From: Flavobacterium cerinum | GTDB taxonomy: Bacteria; Bacteroidota; Bacteroidia; Flavobacteriales; Flavobacteriaceae | Reading direction: 5' to 3' | Length of the DNA stretch: 64,000 bases | Assembly (NCBI RefSeq): GCF_004028155.1 | Contig: NZ_SBII01000017.1 | Location: 1 to 64,000 of the forward strand | Part shown: piece after piece, positions 36,369 to 45,979 of the stretch | Layout of the letters: every line of letters starts with the position of its first letter | How positions within the stretch are numbered: position 1 is the first letter of the stretch | Notes under the pieces: generated by a model | Database searches by the model: none | What the model was told of the DNA's origin: nothing | The model's input: the letters and a program-made list of their open reading frames with translations, nothing else | Position numbers and translations under genes: made by a program

Positions 36369-37833
36369 GTGTTTGGGGTTTTATAGCTACACCTGGTTTT
36401 GCTTTATTTTCAAAGCCCTGCCTGGTCATTGTTCCCCATTCCATTTCACGGGATGTTAAAAAATTAAAATATCCTTTTAAGGAAAAGTACATAAGGATAG
36501 GATGATATATAAAAGGCTCGATAAGAATCATAAGCCATAGCTTTATTATTTCCCTGGTCGTCTGGTATTGCCTCTGAACATAATTATCCAATAGAATTGC
36601 AAGAGTACCAACCATAATAGTAAACGAGTAAGAATATAAAAATATATACCCGGCTGTTGACCAGTTTACGGCATCCTGTGCAATTAAAAATACTAGGTAT
36701 ACCAAGCCTAAGATCTCAATGATGGGAGCAAGAAAGTCAAATAAAAATGCAAAAGGAAAAACTACAAGGCCAAGGCGTTTATAATGTGGATTGAATAATA
36801 TTTTTCTGTGTATAAAAAAGACCTGGATTAAACCTGTTGCCCAACGTATACGCTGGCGTGACAATATTTTCATATTAGGTGGGCCTTCAGTCCAACAGCA
36901 GGATATAGGAATGTATTCAATAGTATATTCCTGATTATTATTAATTTGGTGTGCAGCCATTTTAGTAAGCATGTCCATATCCTCAGCGTGAGAATAGCCG
37001 TCATATCCGCCTGCATTTATAGCAACTTCCCTGTTAAACAATCCTAGTCCTCCTGAAACATTAGGTACACAATTAACAAGACTCCAACTCATTTTGTTAA
37101 ACAGGTATGCCCTAAGATATTCCATCTCCTGAAACCTTGGAATAAGTGATTGTGGAGGTCTTACCCTTTCAATTACTCCATCGTGTATATCGCAACTGTT
37201 AGACATTCTTAATGTTGCACCCACTGCTATAACTTTTACTGTAGAATTCAGAATGGGTTTAATCATCTTAAGCATTGTATCTCTTTCCAGCATACAATCT
37301 ACATCGGTACATAAAAAATAAGGATATTGAGAAGCATTGATACCTGCATTAGAGGCATCAGCTTTAGTTCCCCCATTCTCTTTATCTACAATAGTCAGTT
37401 TTGAGTATTGAGCATTTCTGGACTTAAATATTCTTTTAAAGGGCTGGGTCTGTATCTTTTCCAGATAAGCATATGCAGTCTCCTCAAGCTCAAATTCATT
37501 TATCAATAGTTCAAGTGTTCTGTCTTTACTACCGTCATTTACAATAATGACTTCAAACAGCGGATAATTCAGAGTAAGTAAAGACCGTACATTAATAATT
37601 ATACTTTTCTCCTCATTGTATGCCGGAGCTATAACAGATATACCCGGTGTAAGTGGCGAGTCCATAAGAAATTGCTCATCCAGTTTGGAGTTATAAGTCT
37701 TGTATTTAATGATTTTAATTATCGAGAAAACTGCCAAAACCATATAAAAAAATATTAGGCATGAGGCATAAATAAAAACAAAATATTCAAAAGCCGGGAA
37801 AGTTATCGCCATGTTATTAATATGAAAATTCAT
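36361..37833 (-). CDS. Processive family 2 glycosyltransferase (exopolysaccharide synthase type)
   Basis: A 490-residue membrane glycosyltransferase. N-terminal membrane segment (about 15-42), then the GT-A domain: 'VNDGSKD' (99-105), DVD (177-179), 'SHAEDMDM' with ED at 284-285, and QRIRW (327-331), the Q/RxxRW motif of processive synthases such as PgaC, BcsA and hyaluronan synthase. Several C-terminal membrane helices follow. It probably polymerises a beta-linked polysaccharide at the inner membrane. Start may be Met1 or Met8. It overlaps the TPR/barrel gene and lies 4 nt after the HEAT gene. Confidence 0.88.
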   Translation of the reverse strand: MNFHINNMAITFPAFEYFVFIYASCLIFFYMVLAVFSIIKIIKYKTYNSKLDEQFLMDSPLTPGISVIAPAYNEEKSIIINVRSLLTLNYPLFEVIIVNDGSKDRTLELLINEFELEETAYAYLEKIQTQPFKRIFKSRNAQYSKLTIVDKENGGTKADASNAGINASQYPYFLCTDVDCMLERDTMLKMIKPILNSTVKVIAVGATLRMSNSCDIHDGVIERVRPPQSLIPRFQEMEYLRAYLFNKMSWSLVNCVPNVSGGLGLFNREVAINAGGYDGYSHAEDMDMLTKMAAHQINNNQEYTIEYIPISCCWTEGPPNMKILSRQRIRWATGLIQVFFIHRKILFNPHYKRLGLVVFPFAFLFDFLAPIIEILGLVYLVFLIAQDAVNWSTAGYIFLYSYSFTIMVGTLAILLDNYVQRQYQTTREIIKLWLMILIEPFIYHPILMYFSLKGYFNFLTSREMEWGTMTRQGFENKAKPGVAIKPQTHV

Positions 37834-37837
37834 TTAT

Positions 37838-39127
37838 TTAAGCAAGATTAATTCGTGTAGTATCCGGAAGCAATTCAATAGTTTCTGGCGAAGTTTTGCC
37901 TCTGCTGTTCCTTGCATTTACATAATTTCTAAGTACTGAAGGAATTAGTGGATTTATAACGTGTTCTAAAGTTAAATAGTTAAAGCCTCTTTCTTTTTTC
38001 AGTAGTAAATCAAAGTATTCCCTGCCCTCTTCATTATAAAGATAAATTACCTCTGCAATCAGGCGTTTTGCATCAAAATCGTTTATATCATCATATGCTT
38101 TCGTTAAAAAATCTAAAGCCTCCCCTGAGTTAATATATGCCAGTGCTTCTATAATTGCATTTTGGCAGGAAAGTGGCTGATGATAATACATATCCATAAG
38201 ACGTGGCTCTAAGTGTTTTAACTGCATTTTACCTATAGCAAGAATGGCCTCTACCCTTATATTATGATTCGGATTATCTAAAACTTCAATCAATGCACTA
38301 ACTGAGTTAGACTGTTTAAAGTGAGATACCATCCTTATAAAAAACACTGTCTGTGTAGGGTCTTCAGAATATACTATCCATTTACTAAAATTTGGTAAGT
38401 TATCCTTATGGTGGAGTTCAAGTTGCTGCATAAGGTTAATCTGGTCCCAATGATTTAAGTCGTTAACCTGATTAAAAAATTTAAACGGATCATTATTACT
38501 AACCCCAACATACGATGCCCTTGACTCCTTACGAAGCGAGTCATTTTTTGAATAGGTATGCAAAAGCATTTTTGAATCAGAGATTGTCAATTCAAGACGC
38601 GAAAGTGAATGAAAAGCATTAAGACGTGTGCGTGTATCAGCATAGTCAAGCTTCTTTTCAAGAAATATATCAATTTTAAGTCCTTTAATTATATTCTTAT
38701 AACGAATAGATTTTAATTGTTCTTTTTCATCATTAACCACATCTTCAAGACTTGGTATTATAGACTCATAAGCCTTGTTATTAAGTTTGCCAAAAGTTTC
38801 TAAAAACATATTACATATTTCAATATCTGTATATATGTCTTTTGATACCAATATATTTTTGAAAAAGGCAAACATTTTTGGCCGCAGTTTCATAGCAAGC
38901 CTGCTATCTCTTTCTTTTTTGCCACGTATCCCAAATATTGTTGTAATGGAAATTATGGTAGCAATAAGACTTAAAAAAATTATGGAAAAGGCAGTTTTAA
39001 TTACCAACGGAAAAGAACTCAGTGTAACCCAATATTGTTCTATAAACTGAAAAGAAGTGGAGTAACTAATTTCAGTTAGGAGCGAGTCAATATGTTGCAG
39101 AATATCTGCGTAAGAAAATAGTATCAT
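37838..39127 (-). CDS. Membrane-anchored HEAT-repeat protein
   Basis: A 429-residue protein with one clear membrane helix (about 44-68, 'TAFSIIFLSLIATIISITT') followed by a helical-repeat domain; HEAT-like repeats are clearest at about 275-380 ('SALIEVLDNPNHNIRVEAILAIGKM', 'CQNAIIEALAYINSGEALDFLTKAY', written as pattern). It is the first gene of the five-gene operon, immediately before the glycosyltransferase. It may scaffold or regulate the synthase at the membrane (inference). Confidence 0.72.
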   Translation of the reverse strand: MILFSYADILQHIDSLLTEISYSTSFQFIEQYWVTLSSFPLVIKTAFSIIFLSLIATIISITTIFGIRGKKERDSRLAMKLRPKMFAFFKNILVSKDIYTDIEICNMFLETFGKLNNKAYESIIPSLEDVVNDEKEQLKSIRYKNIIKGLKIDIFLEKKLDYADTRTRLNAFHSLSRLELTISDSKMLLHTYSKNDSLRKESRASYVGVSNNDPFKFFNQVNDLNHWDQINLMQQLELHHKDNLPNFSKWIVYSEDPTQTVFFIRMVSHFKQSNSVSALIEVLDNPNHNIRVEAILAIGKMQLKHLEPRLMDMYYHQPLSCQNAIIEALAYINSGEALDFLTKAYDDINDFDAKRLIAEVIYLYNEEGREYFDLLLKKERGFNYLTLEHVINPLIPSVLRNYVNARNSRGKTSPETIELLPDTTRINLA

Positions 39128-39482
39128 ACGTAATTATTGGTTTGTTATTAAGACTTCATTATTTTATCAACATGCATAACTAAACAATTACTCAGAAGGC
39201 TAAGCACGCTTAATTTAAAAATATAACAGTGGGATCCATATATTTAAATACAGAAAAAGGAATAAAGAAAAGGTGAGGATTGCTAGAGGGGTAAGCAATT
39301 TTAGAAGGTGGTGTCCATTATTGGGGGCATAACAAATGTATATCCTAATGAATGGAGATAACGTTAATCATATGGTAAATAATAAGTTAAATATAACCTT
39401 TCACAACTATTGTGTTTGCGGGCAGTAAAACCGCCCTCTTAATCAACTTCCGCATAGGCAAGCACCTGAAGTTATGTTAAAA
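39128..39482. other. Intergenic region, nothing assigned
   Basis: Contains only a short GC hairpin-like element (GCGGGC...GCCC, 39418-39436) without a T-tail, possibly a weak terminator for the gene at 39483-40277. No gene or consensus promoter was found for the exopolysaccharide operon. Confidence 0.5.
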
Positions 39483-40277
39483 TTAACTTTTGGAACCTAA
39501 AAATTTTGTTATTGTCATTTTCCACCAGTCATTTTTAGTCCAACTAAATGTACTGAAATCAATATCTGAATTACAACTTACTGTGATTGGTTTTCTATTT
39601 AATTCTATTAGCTGTAAAAGTTTGGTTTCGATTTCTTTCAATACTTTACCGGTAATGATATTATTTGTACCAATTAGATTCTTAGGCCTGTCAAAGTTAA
39701 AGATATCAGCAGCTTCCCAAATCTTTTTATTTTTTAATTCTTCAAATGGCAGGGCGACTGAATTCTTCAATAGAGAAAGATTACAGCACAAAATATACCT
39801 GTCTCCTATTATTTCAGAAAATATAAATTCTTTAAATTGAAGTACCGGCTTGTTTAAATAATTCCTTATTTCAACCGGCTTAAGATTTTGAAAGGGTATT
39901 TCCTGAGAAATTACATCTGATGATTCTTCTCTATGGAATACATTAATTGGACAAATGGTATCCATGTCAAAATTGAGCACGCTGTAAACATTATAATTTA
40001 TACGATAAGAAATCTTATCAGCAGATTCGATAACTTTCTGATTGGTGCTATGCGTTAGCAATAATCCATTAAAAAATCGGTAAACAATTTTATAATCATT
40101 TTCAATTCTATCTCCATCTAAATCAAGCAAGGAATAATAAATATCTCCCTGGGTTTTTGCCAATAAATAATCATCTCCATAATAGGAAACTTCGATAAAT
40201 TCAGTTTTTCTTGTTTTACCGGACTTATATATAAATATTAATTCGCTGGTAGAAGATAATGCTGTTTTAAAGTTCAT
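39483..40277 (-). CDS. Hypothetical protein
   Basis: A 264-residue protein with no signal peptide or membrane helix and no recognised domain. Composition is ordinary for the region, rich in Ile, Asn and Lys; the N-terminal half looks beta-rich ('TEFIEVSYYGDDYLLAK', 'DIYYSLLDLDGDRIE'). It stands alone between two long spacers. Confidence 0.6.
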   Translation of the reverse strand: MNFKTALSSTSELIFIYKSGKTRKTEFIEVSYYGDDYLLAKTQGDIYYSLLDLDGDRIENDYKIVYRFFNGLLLTHSTNQKVIESADKISYRINYNVYSVLNFDMDTICPINVFHREESSDVISQEIPFQNLKPVEIRNYLNKPVLQFKEFIFSEIIGDRYILCCNLSLLKNSVALPFEELKNKKIWEAADIFNFDRPKNLIGTNNIITGKVLKEIETKLLQLIELNRKPITVSCNSDIDFSTFSWTKNDWWKMTITKFLGSKS

Positions 40278-40797
40278 GATGTTGCTATTATTAACGATGA
40301 AGTAGTATTAAGCTAAATAAATATATACTTTAAATATCCATCTACCTCTTTTATTTCAATTTTATGCTAAAATCATCGTTAAAGTGCACATAAGATAGCT
40401 GAAGAGTGAAAATGTATTTCACCTCCAGCGGTTTATAGTATTAAATGTCACATTACAAACTTGCATTGCCAGTTTAAACACCTCTTATCGAACTTGTTGC
40501 TATAAAGTAGCATCGATGGCGAGTAAAGGAAATAAAAAATATATAATTAAAACTAAATTATATCTATGAGAATCTTTACGGGCTGTCTGTAATCATTGCT
40601 ATAATATCTAAAATAAGAAACGATAATAATAGATAGGAAAAAGATCAAAGACTTACATCATAACTGTTTCCCGAATAATTACCTACAGTACTGAGATTGA
40701 ACAAATGTTAATTTTTTATGTGTTAAATCTTTAAAATTATAACAGATAGCGTAAAATTACATAATGTTTTTTTCGCACAGATAGTATCTTTATAGCT
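40278..40797. other. Intergenic region, nothing assigned
   Basis: A 520-bp AT-rich spacer between two divergent genes. No ORF, strong dyad or full consensus promoter was recognised. Confidence 0.5.
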
Positions 40798-42306
40798 ATG
40801 AAAATTACCTTACAGAATATTGAATTGCAACTCAAAAATATGGTAGAGAATGCACCATTCCCGATTGGTGTATATATTGGCCGTGAAATGAAAATACTGC
40901 TGGCCAATAAGAGTATGGTAAAGACAATGGGTAAAGGGGATGATATAATTGGCAAATCTTATTTTGATATCCTTCCGGAACTAAGGGGCCAGGGCATTTA
41001 TGAGAAGTTATCAGAAGTACTGGACAGCGGTATAGCTTATGAGGTAAAAAATAGCCGTGTGGACCTTATCATTGATGGGAAGCCCACAACACACTACTTT
41101 AATTATGCTTTTACTCCTATGCGAGATGCCAATGGTATCGTATTTGGTGTTATGAATACCGGAGCAGATGTGACAGACCTTAATATTTCACGTCAACAAA
41201 CTTTGGAAGCTGAAGAAAAATTAAGACTTGCAATCTACTCTGCAGATTTAGCAACCTATGAAATTGACTTACAGAATGGGAAGGTAACCGTATCCGGCAG
41301 CTTTAGGAAAATGTGGGATATTGAAGACCAAATTATTACTAAGGAAATGATTATAAGCAGGCTTCATCCAGATGACTCGCATATACGTGATGAGGCTTGG
41401 AAAAATATTGGCCCTACAGGTAATGTCTCGTATGAAACCAGGATACTGCATAAAGACAATAGCCTACGCTGGCTTCGTATAAATGGTACTATCATCAATA
41501 ATGATAAGCAAGATGCCATAGTATTGGTTGGAATAGCTCAGGATATAACATCGCACAAGCAATCGGAGGAACAACTTTCAGAGCTCGTTAAGCAACGTAC
41601 AGCACAGCTCCAGCGCTCTAATAATGACCTGATGCAATTTTCACATATTGTGAGCCATGACCTGAAAGAGCCTGTTCGGAAAATCCAGATCTTTAATAAA
41701 CTACTTAAAACAGCTGATAAAGAGACACGCGAAAAATATATGAGCAAGATTGATTCCGCAGGAGAAAGGATGATGCAGCTTATTGATGGGATCCTAGCCT
41801 ATTCAGGTACATCTGCCTCAGGTTTTCCTGTCCAATCAACTGATCTTAACGCAATAATGCTGGGTATTAAGAAAGACCTTGAACTTCTCATTGATGAAAA
41901 AAAAGCGATTTTTGTTGAAGATTCCCTGCCCATAATCCAAGGGTCGTCTATTCTGCTGCAGCGGCTTTTTTATAATTTAGTAAATAATGCATTAAAATTT
42001 TCCAGAGCTGAAGTACCGCCCAGGGTCACCATATCTTATATTATGATTTCAAATGACAATACAGATGCAGTTCGTATAACTATCCAGGACAACGGTATTG
42101 GTATTGAATCACAATATACCGACAGTATATTTAATGCTTTTGAGAGGTTACATTCAAAAGACACCTACGAGGGCACGGGATTAGGATTAGCCTTATGCAG
42201 GAATATCGTCGAAAGACATAATGGTACAATAAAAGCTACCGGAAAGCATGATGGGGCTGAATTTATCATTGAACTGCCATTACAGCAATCAAAAGATTTT
42301 GTTTAA
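40798..42306 (+). CDS. PAS-domain sensor histidine kinase
   Basis: A 502-residue soluble kinase. PAS domain 1 covers about residues 5-130 ('APFPIGVYIGREMKILLANK'), and PAS/PAC domain 2 about 140-255 ('AIYSADLATYEIDLQNGKV', ending 'VGIAQDITSHKQ'). HisKA has His287 in 'HIVSHDLKEPVRKIQIF', followed by HATPase_c ('NNALKFS', 'DNGIGI', 'GTGLGLAL'). It closely resembles the kinase module of the CheB-CheR fusion at 26946-30320. No response regulator is adjacent, so it is an orphan kinase here. Confidence 0.9.
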   Translation: MKITLQNIELQLKNMVENAPFPIGVYIGREMKILLANKSMVKTMGKGDDIIGKSYFDILPELRGQGIYEKLSEVLDSGIAYEVKNSRVDLIIDGKPTTHYFNYAFTPMRDANGIVFGVMNTGADVTDLNISRQQTLEAEEKLRLAIYSADLATYEIDLQNGKVTVSGSFRKMWDIEDQIITKEMIISRLHPDDSHIRDEAWKNIGPTGNVSYETRILHKDNSLRWLRINGTIINNDKQDAIVLVGIAQDITSHKQSEEQLSELVKQRTAQLQRSNNDLMQFSHIVSHDLKEPVRKIQIFNKLLKTADKETREKYMSKIDSAGERMMQLIDGILAYSGTSASGFPVQSTDLNAIMLGIKKDLELLIDEKKAIFVEDSLPIIQGSSILLQRLFYNLVNNALKFSRAEVPPRVTISYIMISNDNTDAVRITIQDNGIGIESQYTDSIFNAFERLHSKDTYEGTGLGLALCRNIVERHNGTIKATGKHDGAEFIIELPLQQSKDFV

Positions 42307-42500
42307 AATGGACATGACTTCATATAGCTCCCTTTACCCCCAAATGGCGCTATTCAAAATTAAATGAGAATATGTCGATAAAAAAGGCTATATTTGCAGA
42401 ATAATCGTTTTCTGCTACTGCATTATCTGACAATAGTACTTCTCCAATTGGTCAGTCTGACGTTTTCAGTTACCAATTTATCTAATCATTAATTTTACAC

Positions 42501-42519
42501 CTAAACCAGGTTGGTTTAG
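42501..42519. promoter_or_regulatory. Palindrome upstream of the DEAD-box gene (1)
   Basis: CTAAACCA-GGT-TGGTTTAG, perfect 8-bp arms. Shorter dyads CCAATTGG (42444-42451) and GTCAG-T-CTGAC (42451-42461) lie just before it. Confidence 0.5.
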
Positions 42520-42593
42520 AGACCACGTTGATATCTTATCCTAATCTCGGGATACGTTAAACCAACACCAAATTTATCTGAGTACTTGCAATT

Positions 42594-42601
42594 TATATTT
42601 G
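42594..42601 (+). promoter_or_regulatory. Candidate -7 box (TATATTTG) for the DEAD-box gene
   Basis: Exact TAnnTTTG match about 150 nt before the ATG. No TTTG occurs at the ideal upstream distance. If used, the mRNA leader would contain the two palindromes listed at 42634-42684. Confidence 0.4.
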
Positions 42602-42633
42602 CACGCTCTGTATATCAATCATTACTTCGGTTA

Positions 42634-42684
42634 TATCATATATGATAGTGATTAAGCTTTTCAGATTAACAGGTTAATCTGAAA
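42634..42684 (+). promoter_or_regulatory. Double-palindrome leader of the DEAD-box gene (2)
   Basis: TATCATATATGATA (42634-42647) is a perfect 14-bp palindrome. TTTCAGATTAAC (42659-42670) and GTTAATCTGAAA (42673-42684) are perfect 12-bp arms only 2 nt apart, so they are better suited to a DNA operator than to an RNA hairpin. The gene starts 65 nt later. Confidence 0.55.
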
Positions 42685-42749
42685 TAATACACTACACTGC
42701 CGATCCTTATAAATTAAACGAAGCTATTCTCATAGCAATAATTACCATT

Positions 42750-43874
42750 ATGACATTTAAAAACCTCAATATTATATCCCCTATCTTAGTTGCGCTTGAG
42801 CACCAGGGTTATCTTACACCAACACCTATCCAAGAACAGGCAATACCTTTCATACAACAAGGCAGGGATCTTATAGGATGCGCCCAGACCGGCACTGGTA
42901 AAACAGCAGCTTTTACTATTCCTATCTTACAGCACCTTTCCGAAAGAGCACCAAAAAAAGCTAAGGCGATCCGTTCATTAATACTTACGCCAACCCGTGA
43001 GCTTGCTATTCAGATCAGTGATAACATCACTTGCTACGGCAAGAATCTAAAATTAAAGCATACTCCTATATTCGGTGGTGTATCTCAGGTAAACCAGGTA
43101 AAAGCATTACGAACAGGTACCGATATACTTATTGCCACGCCAGGACGACTTATGGATCTAATGCAGCAAGGCCATGTTGACCTTTCACAAATCGAAATAT
43201 TTGTTCTTGATGAAGCAGACCGTATGCTGGATATGGGATTTGTACGCGATGTTCAAAAGATCGTAGCTAAATTACCTCCTGCAAGACAAACCCTTTTCTT
43301 CTCCGCTACTATGCCTGCATCGATAAAAAAGCTGGCAGACAGCATGCTTCGTAATCCTGCTACTGTCACAGTAACCCCTGTATCTTCTACTGCACAAAGT
43401 ATAAATCAACATGTGTATTTTGTGGAGAAAAATGACAAAAACAAGCTGCTTTCGCAAATACTTAGTGATGCAGCGATTTCACGTTCCCTAATCTTTACAC
43501 GTACCAAACATGGGGCAGATAAGCTTGTTAAACAATTAATCAAAGAAGGAATATTTGCAGCCGCTATACATGGAAATAAATCCCAAAATGCAAGGCAAAA
43601 AGCCCTGAATGGTTTTAAAATAAACAAACTTCGGGTACTTGTAGCTACCGATATTGCTGCAAGAGGTATTGATATTGATGAATTACCCCATGTAATAAAT
43701 TTTGATTTACCTAATATACCTGAAACATATGTACACAGGATTGGACGTACAGGTCGTGGAGGAAACACAGGTACTGCATTATCATTTTGCGGCAGTGAAG
43801 AGAAAGCAGACCTTAAGAGCATCGAGAAGCTCATCGGATTTAAGCTGCCAGTATCTTTACAAACTATAGTTTAA
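42750..43874 (+). CDS. DEAD-box RNA helicase (RhlE-like)
   Basis: A 374-residue helicase core without the long basic tail of many RhlE/CsdA proteins. Motifs in order: Q-motif region 'GYLTPTPIQEQAIP', Walker A AQTGTGKT (45-52), PTRELA, TPGR, DEAD (154-157), SAT (185-187), 'ARGIDI', 'HRIGRTGR'. It remodels RNA, probably in ribosome assembly or cold adaptation. The following small protein and cold-shock protein genes fit a cold-response neighbourhood. Confidence 0.9.
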   Translation: MTFKNLNIISPILVALEHQGYLTPTPIQEQAIPFIQQGRDLIGCAQTGTGKTAAFTIPILQHLSERAPKKAKAIRSLILTPTRELAIQISDNITCYGKNLKLKHTPIFGGVSQVNQVKALRTGTDILIATPGRLMDLMQQGHVDLSQIEIFVLDEADRMLDMGFVRDVQKIVAKLPPARQTLFFSATMPASIKKLADSMLRNPATVTVTPVSSTAQSINQHVYFVEKNDKNKLLSQILSDAAISRSLIFTRTKHGADKLVKQLIKEGIFAAAIHGNKSQNARQKALNGFKINKLRVLVATDIAARGIDIDELPHVINFDLPNIPETYVHRIGRTGRGGNTGTALSFCGSEEKADLKSIEKLIGFKLPVSLQTIV

Positions 43875-43933
43875 ACTATGACGCAAATACTGCACTACAA
43901 CAAAAAATAATTTTCAATTTAATTTATATATAT

Positions 43934-44158
43934 ATGGCTGAATCTTTTCAGAAAAAAGAAGATATTAAGAAAAACGTATTAAGAAAAAAACTTAAGGCTT
44001 CCAAAAAGCAGGAGCGAAAAACAAATAATAATAAAGGTAAAGGGTTTGAAAGCATGATAGCTTATGTGGACGCAAACGGCAACCTTAGCTCAACACCGCC
44101 TGAAAGCCGGATCATTCAGAGGGCACCTATCACCAAATCAGAAGTTCAATATAGATAG
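43934..44158 (+). CDS. Small basic protein next to the cold-shock gene
   Basis: 74 residues, strongly basic in the first half ('EDIKKNVLRKKLKASKKQERK') and then 'GFESMIAYVDANGNLSSTPPE'. Small proteins of this type are commonly found beside cold-shock genes in flavobacteria; function unknown. Nucleic-acid binding is suggested by the charge only. It lies 59 nt after the helicase. Confidence 0.65.
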   Translation: MAESFQKKEDIKKNVLRKKLKASKKQERKTNNNKGKGFESMIAYVDANGNLSSTPPESRIIQRAPITKSEVQYR

Positions 44159-44317
44159 TTATAAAGGGCGTGATTCCCGATTTGGAAATTGTGTCCAAGA
44201 AAGGTGATTCTTTTTGTCTCAATAGGTAGAAAACAAGCTCCATCATCTAAATAAATCCTTATTTATCAGGATGTTCCGATAAAATTGACTACATTTACAC
44301 AAAATAATATATTTACA

Positions 44318-44509
44318 ATGCAAGAAGGTACAGTAAAATTCTTCAATGAAGAAAAAGGTTTCGGATTTATTACACCAAGTAATGGTGGTAAAGAAATCTT
44401 TGTTCACGTTTCAGGACTATCTGAAAACATTCGTGAGAATGATGAAGTTCGTTTTAACGTGGAAGAAGGCCGTAGAGGTCCAAACGCAACAAACGTAGTC
44501 ATAGCTTAA
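44318..44509 (+). CDS. Cold-shock domain protein
   Basis: 63 residues from the ATG at 44318; an upstream in-frame TTG at 44285 is unlikely. It is a complete cold-shock domain with RNP1 KGFGFITP and RNP2 IFVHVS, binding single-stranded RNA or DNA as an RNA chaperone. It follows the helicase and small basic protein and has a strong terminator directly downstream. Confidence 0.93.
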   Translation: MQEGTVKFFNEEKGFGFITPSNGGKEIFVHVSGLSENIRENDEVRFNVEEGRRGPNATNVVIA

Positions 44510-44531
44510 TACACTATATAAGTTTAGTTAC

Positions 44532-44561
44532 AAGCCCCTGTTATTCACAGGGGCTTTTTTT
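44532..44561 (+). terminator. Intrinsic terminator after the cold-shock gene
   Basis: Ten-bp stem AAGCCCCTGT / ACAGGGGCTT with a five-base loop and a T-run, 22 nt after the stop. Confidence 0.92.
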
Positions 44562-44746
44562 ATGTTAGAAATCATTTGCTTTTATAAAAAAAATGAGCAC
44601 CCCTCCAGACATTCATACAGTTTTCCATAAGAATTATTCGTGGAACTGAGACAAAACATCAAGTAATAAATTTGTTGAAATTTATTTAAACTTACACTTA
44701 AAAAAATCATATAAATCTGTATTTTAGCTACTTAAAATATTATTTT

Positions 44747-45721
44747 ATGCATTCAATAGCTGAATACAAGGATTTTTTTATTCGTTATTTAGAGAACCAA
44801 ATTATAACTAAAGAGCCTAAAAATCTATATGACCCAATAAACTATACCTTGTTTTTGGGAGGAAAACGAATACGACCTGTTTTAACTTTGGTCGCTACAG
44901 AAATTTTTGATATAAACTTCAAATCAGCATTACCAGCCGCCTTAGCAGTAGAGGTTTTTCATAATTTTTCACTAGTTCATGATGATATTATGGATGGTGA
45001 TTCTATTAGGAGAGGAAAAACAACAGTACATAAAAAATGGGATCTTAACACTGCTATTCTTTCAGGAGACGCCATGCTTATCCTAACCTATCAATATCTG
45101 GAGGGCTATGAGCCAAGTCTTGCTAAAGCTTTGAGTAAAGTAATGACTAAGATGGCTCTTGAAGTTTGCGAAGGACAACGATGGGATATTGATTTTGAAA
45201 GTCGACAAAATGTTACTGTTTCAGAATACCTAAAAATGATTGAATATAAAACGGCAGTACTCATAGCCTCATCAATGAAAATAGGTGCAATTATTGCCCA
45301 GGCTTCTGAAGAAAACTGCGATTTAATTTATAATTTCGGGCTTAATTTGGGCTTAGCATTTCAACTGCAAGACGATTATTTGGATCTTTTTGGTGATACT
45401 CCATCATTTGGAAGACAATTAGGGAGTGATATTATTTCTAATAAAAAAACCTATTTATATTTAAAGGCTCTTGAATTTGCAACTGAAACTGAAAAAGAAG
45501 AGTTAGTAAAATTGTATGCGGTTCGTCTTGACGATAATGCGAAAAAAATAGAAACTATAACTGAATTATTTCGAAAATCCGGAGTTCCTAGAGCAACTCA
45601 AGAAGCAATAGAGAGCTACACTTTCAAGGCCTTTGAATCTTTAGACAAAATCAATATAGACGAAAATAAGAAAGTACTATTGAGAGGTTTTGGGGAGAAC
45701 TTAATGGGAAGAAATGTTTAG
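44747..45721 (+). CDS. Polyprenyl diphosphate synthase (FPP/GGPP synthase type)
   Basis: A 324-residue trans-isoprenyl diphosphate synthase. First Asp-rich motif DDIMD (79-83), second DDYLD (209-213), plus 'GGKRIRP' near residue 38 for IPP binding. An aromatic residue lies five positions before the first motif (Phe74), a feature linked to limiting chain length, so the product is probably C15 or C20. It converges on two terpene synthases and could supply their substrate. Confidence 0.88.
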   Translation: MHSIAEYKDFFIRYLENQIITKEPKNLYDPINYTLFLGGKRIRPVLTLVATEIFDINFKSALPAALAVEVFHNFSLVHDDIMDGDSIRRGKTTVHKKWDLNTAILSGDAMLILTYQYLEGYEPSLAKALSKVMTKMALEVCEGQRWDIDFESRQNVTVSEYLKMIEYKTAVLIASSMKIGAIIAQASEENCDLIYNFGLNLGLAFQLQDDYLDLFGDTPSFGRQLGSDIISNKKTYLYLKALEFATETEKEELVKLYAVRLDDNAKKIETITELFRKSGVPRATQEAIESYTFKAFESLDKINIDENKKVLLRGFGENLMGRNV

Positions 45722-45853
45722 TCGTTCCGATCAGTATAAAATCTCCCATCAAAATATTGTTGTTTTTACTATCTATTACATCCTTGGTAATTATTGGAAT
45801 TAAAGCAAAGACAGAATTTACTTTTTCGATTAGATATTTGTAAGCAAATAGAA

Positions 45854-45908
45854 ATTATCCCAACCTTAGATATATGTCCTAATTTGATATATCTAAGGTC
45901 GGGATAAT
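45854..45908. terminator. 22-bp inverted repeat between convergent genes
   Basis: Arms 45854-45875 and 45887-45908 match at 21 of 22 positions around an 11-base loop. It lies between the convergent prenyl synthase and terpene synthase and is probably a bidirectional terminator, though only the minus-strand side has a T-rich tail. The length is unusual. Confidence 0.6.
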
Positions 45909-45979
45909 GGTTGATCATGCCTATCGTCCTGTAAGACGCCAAAAAATAAGGAAAAAGGTTTGTAGTGTCAATTAAGTAT

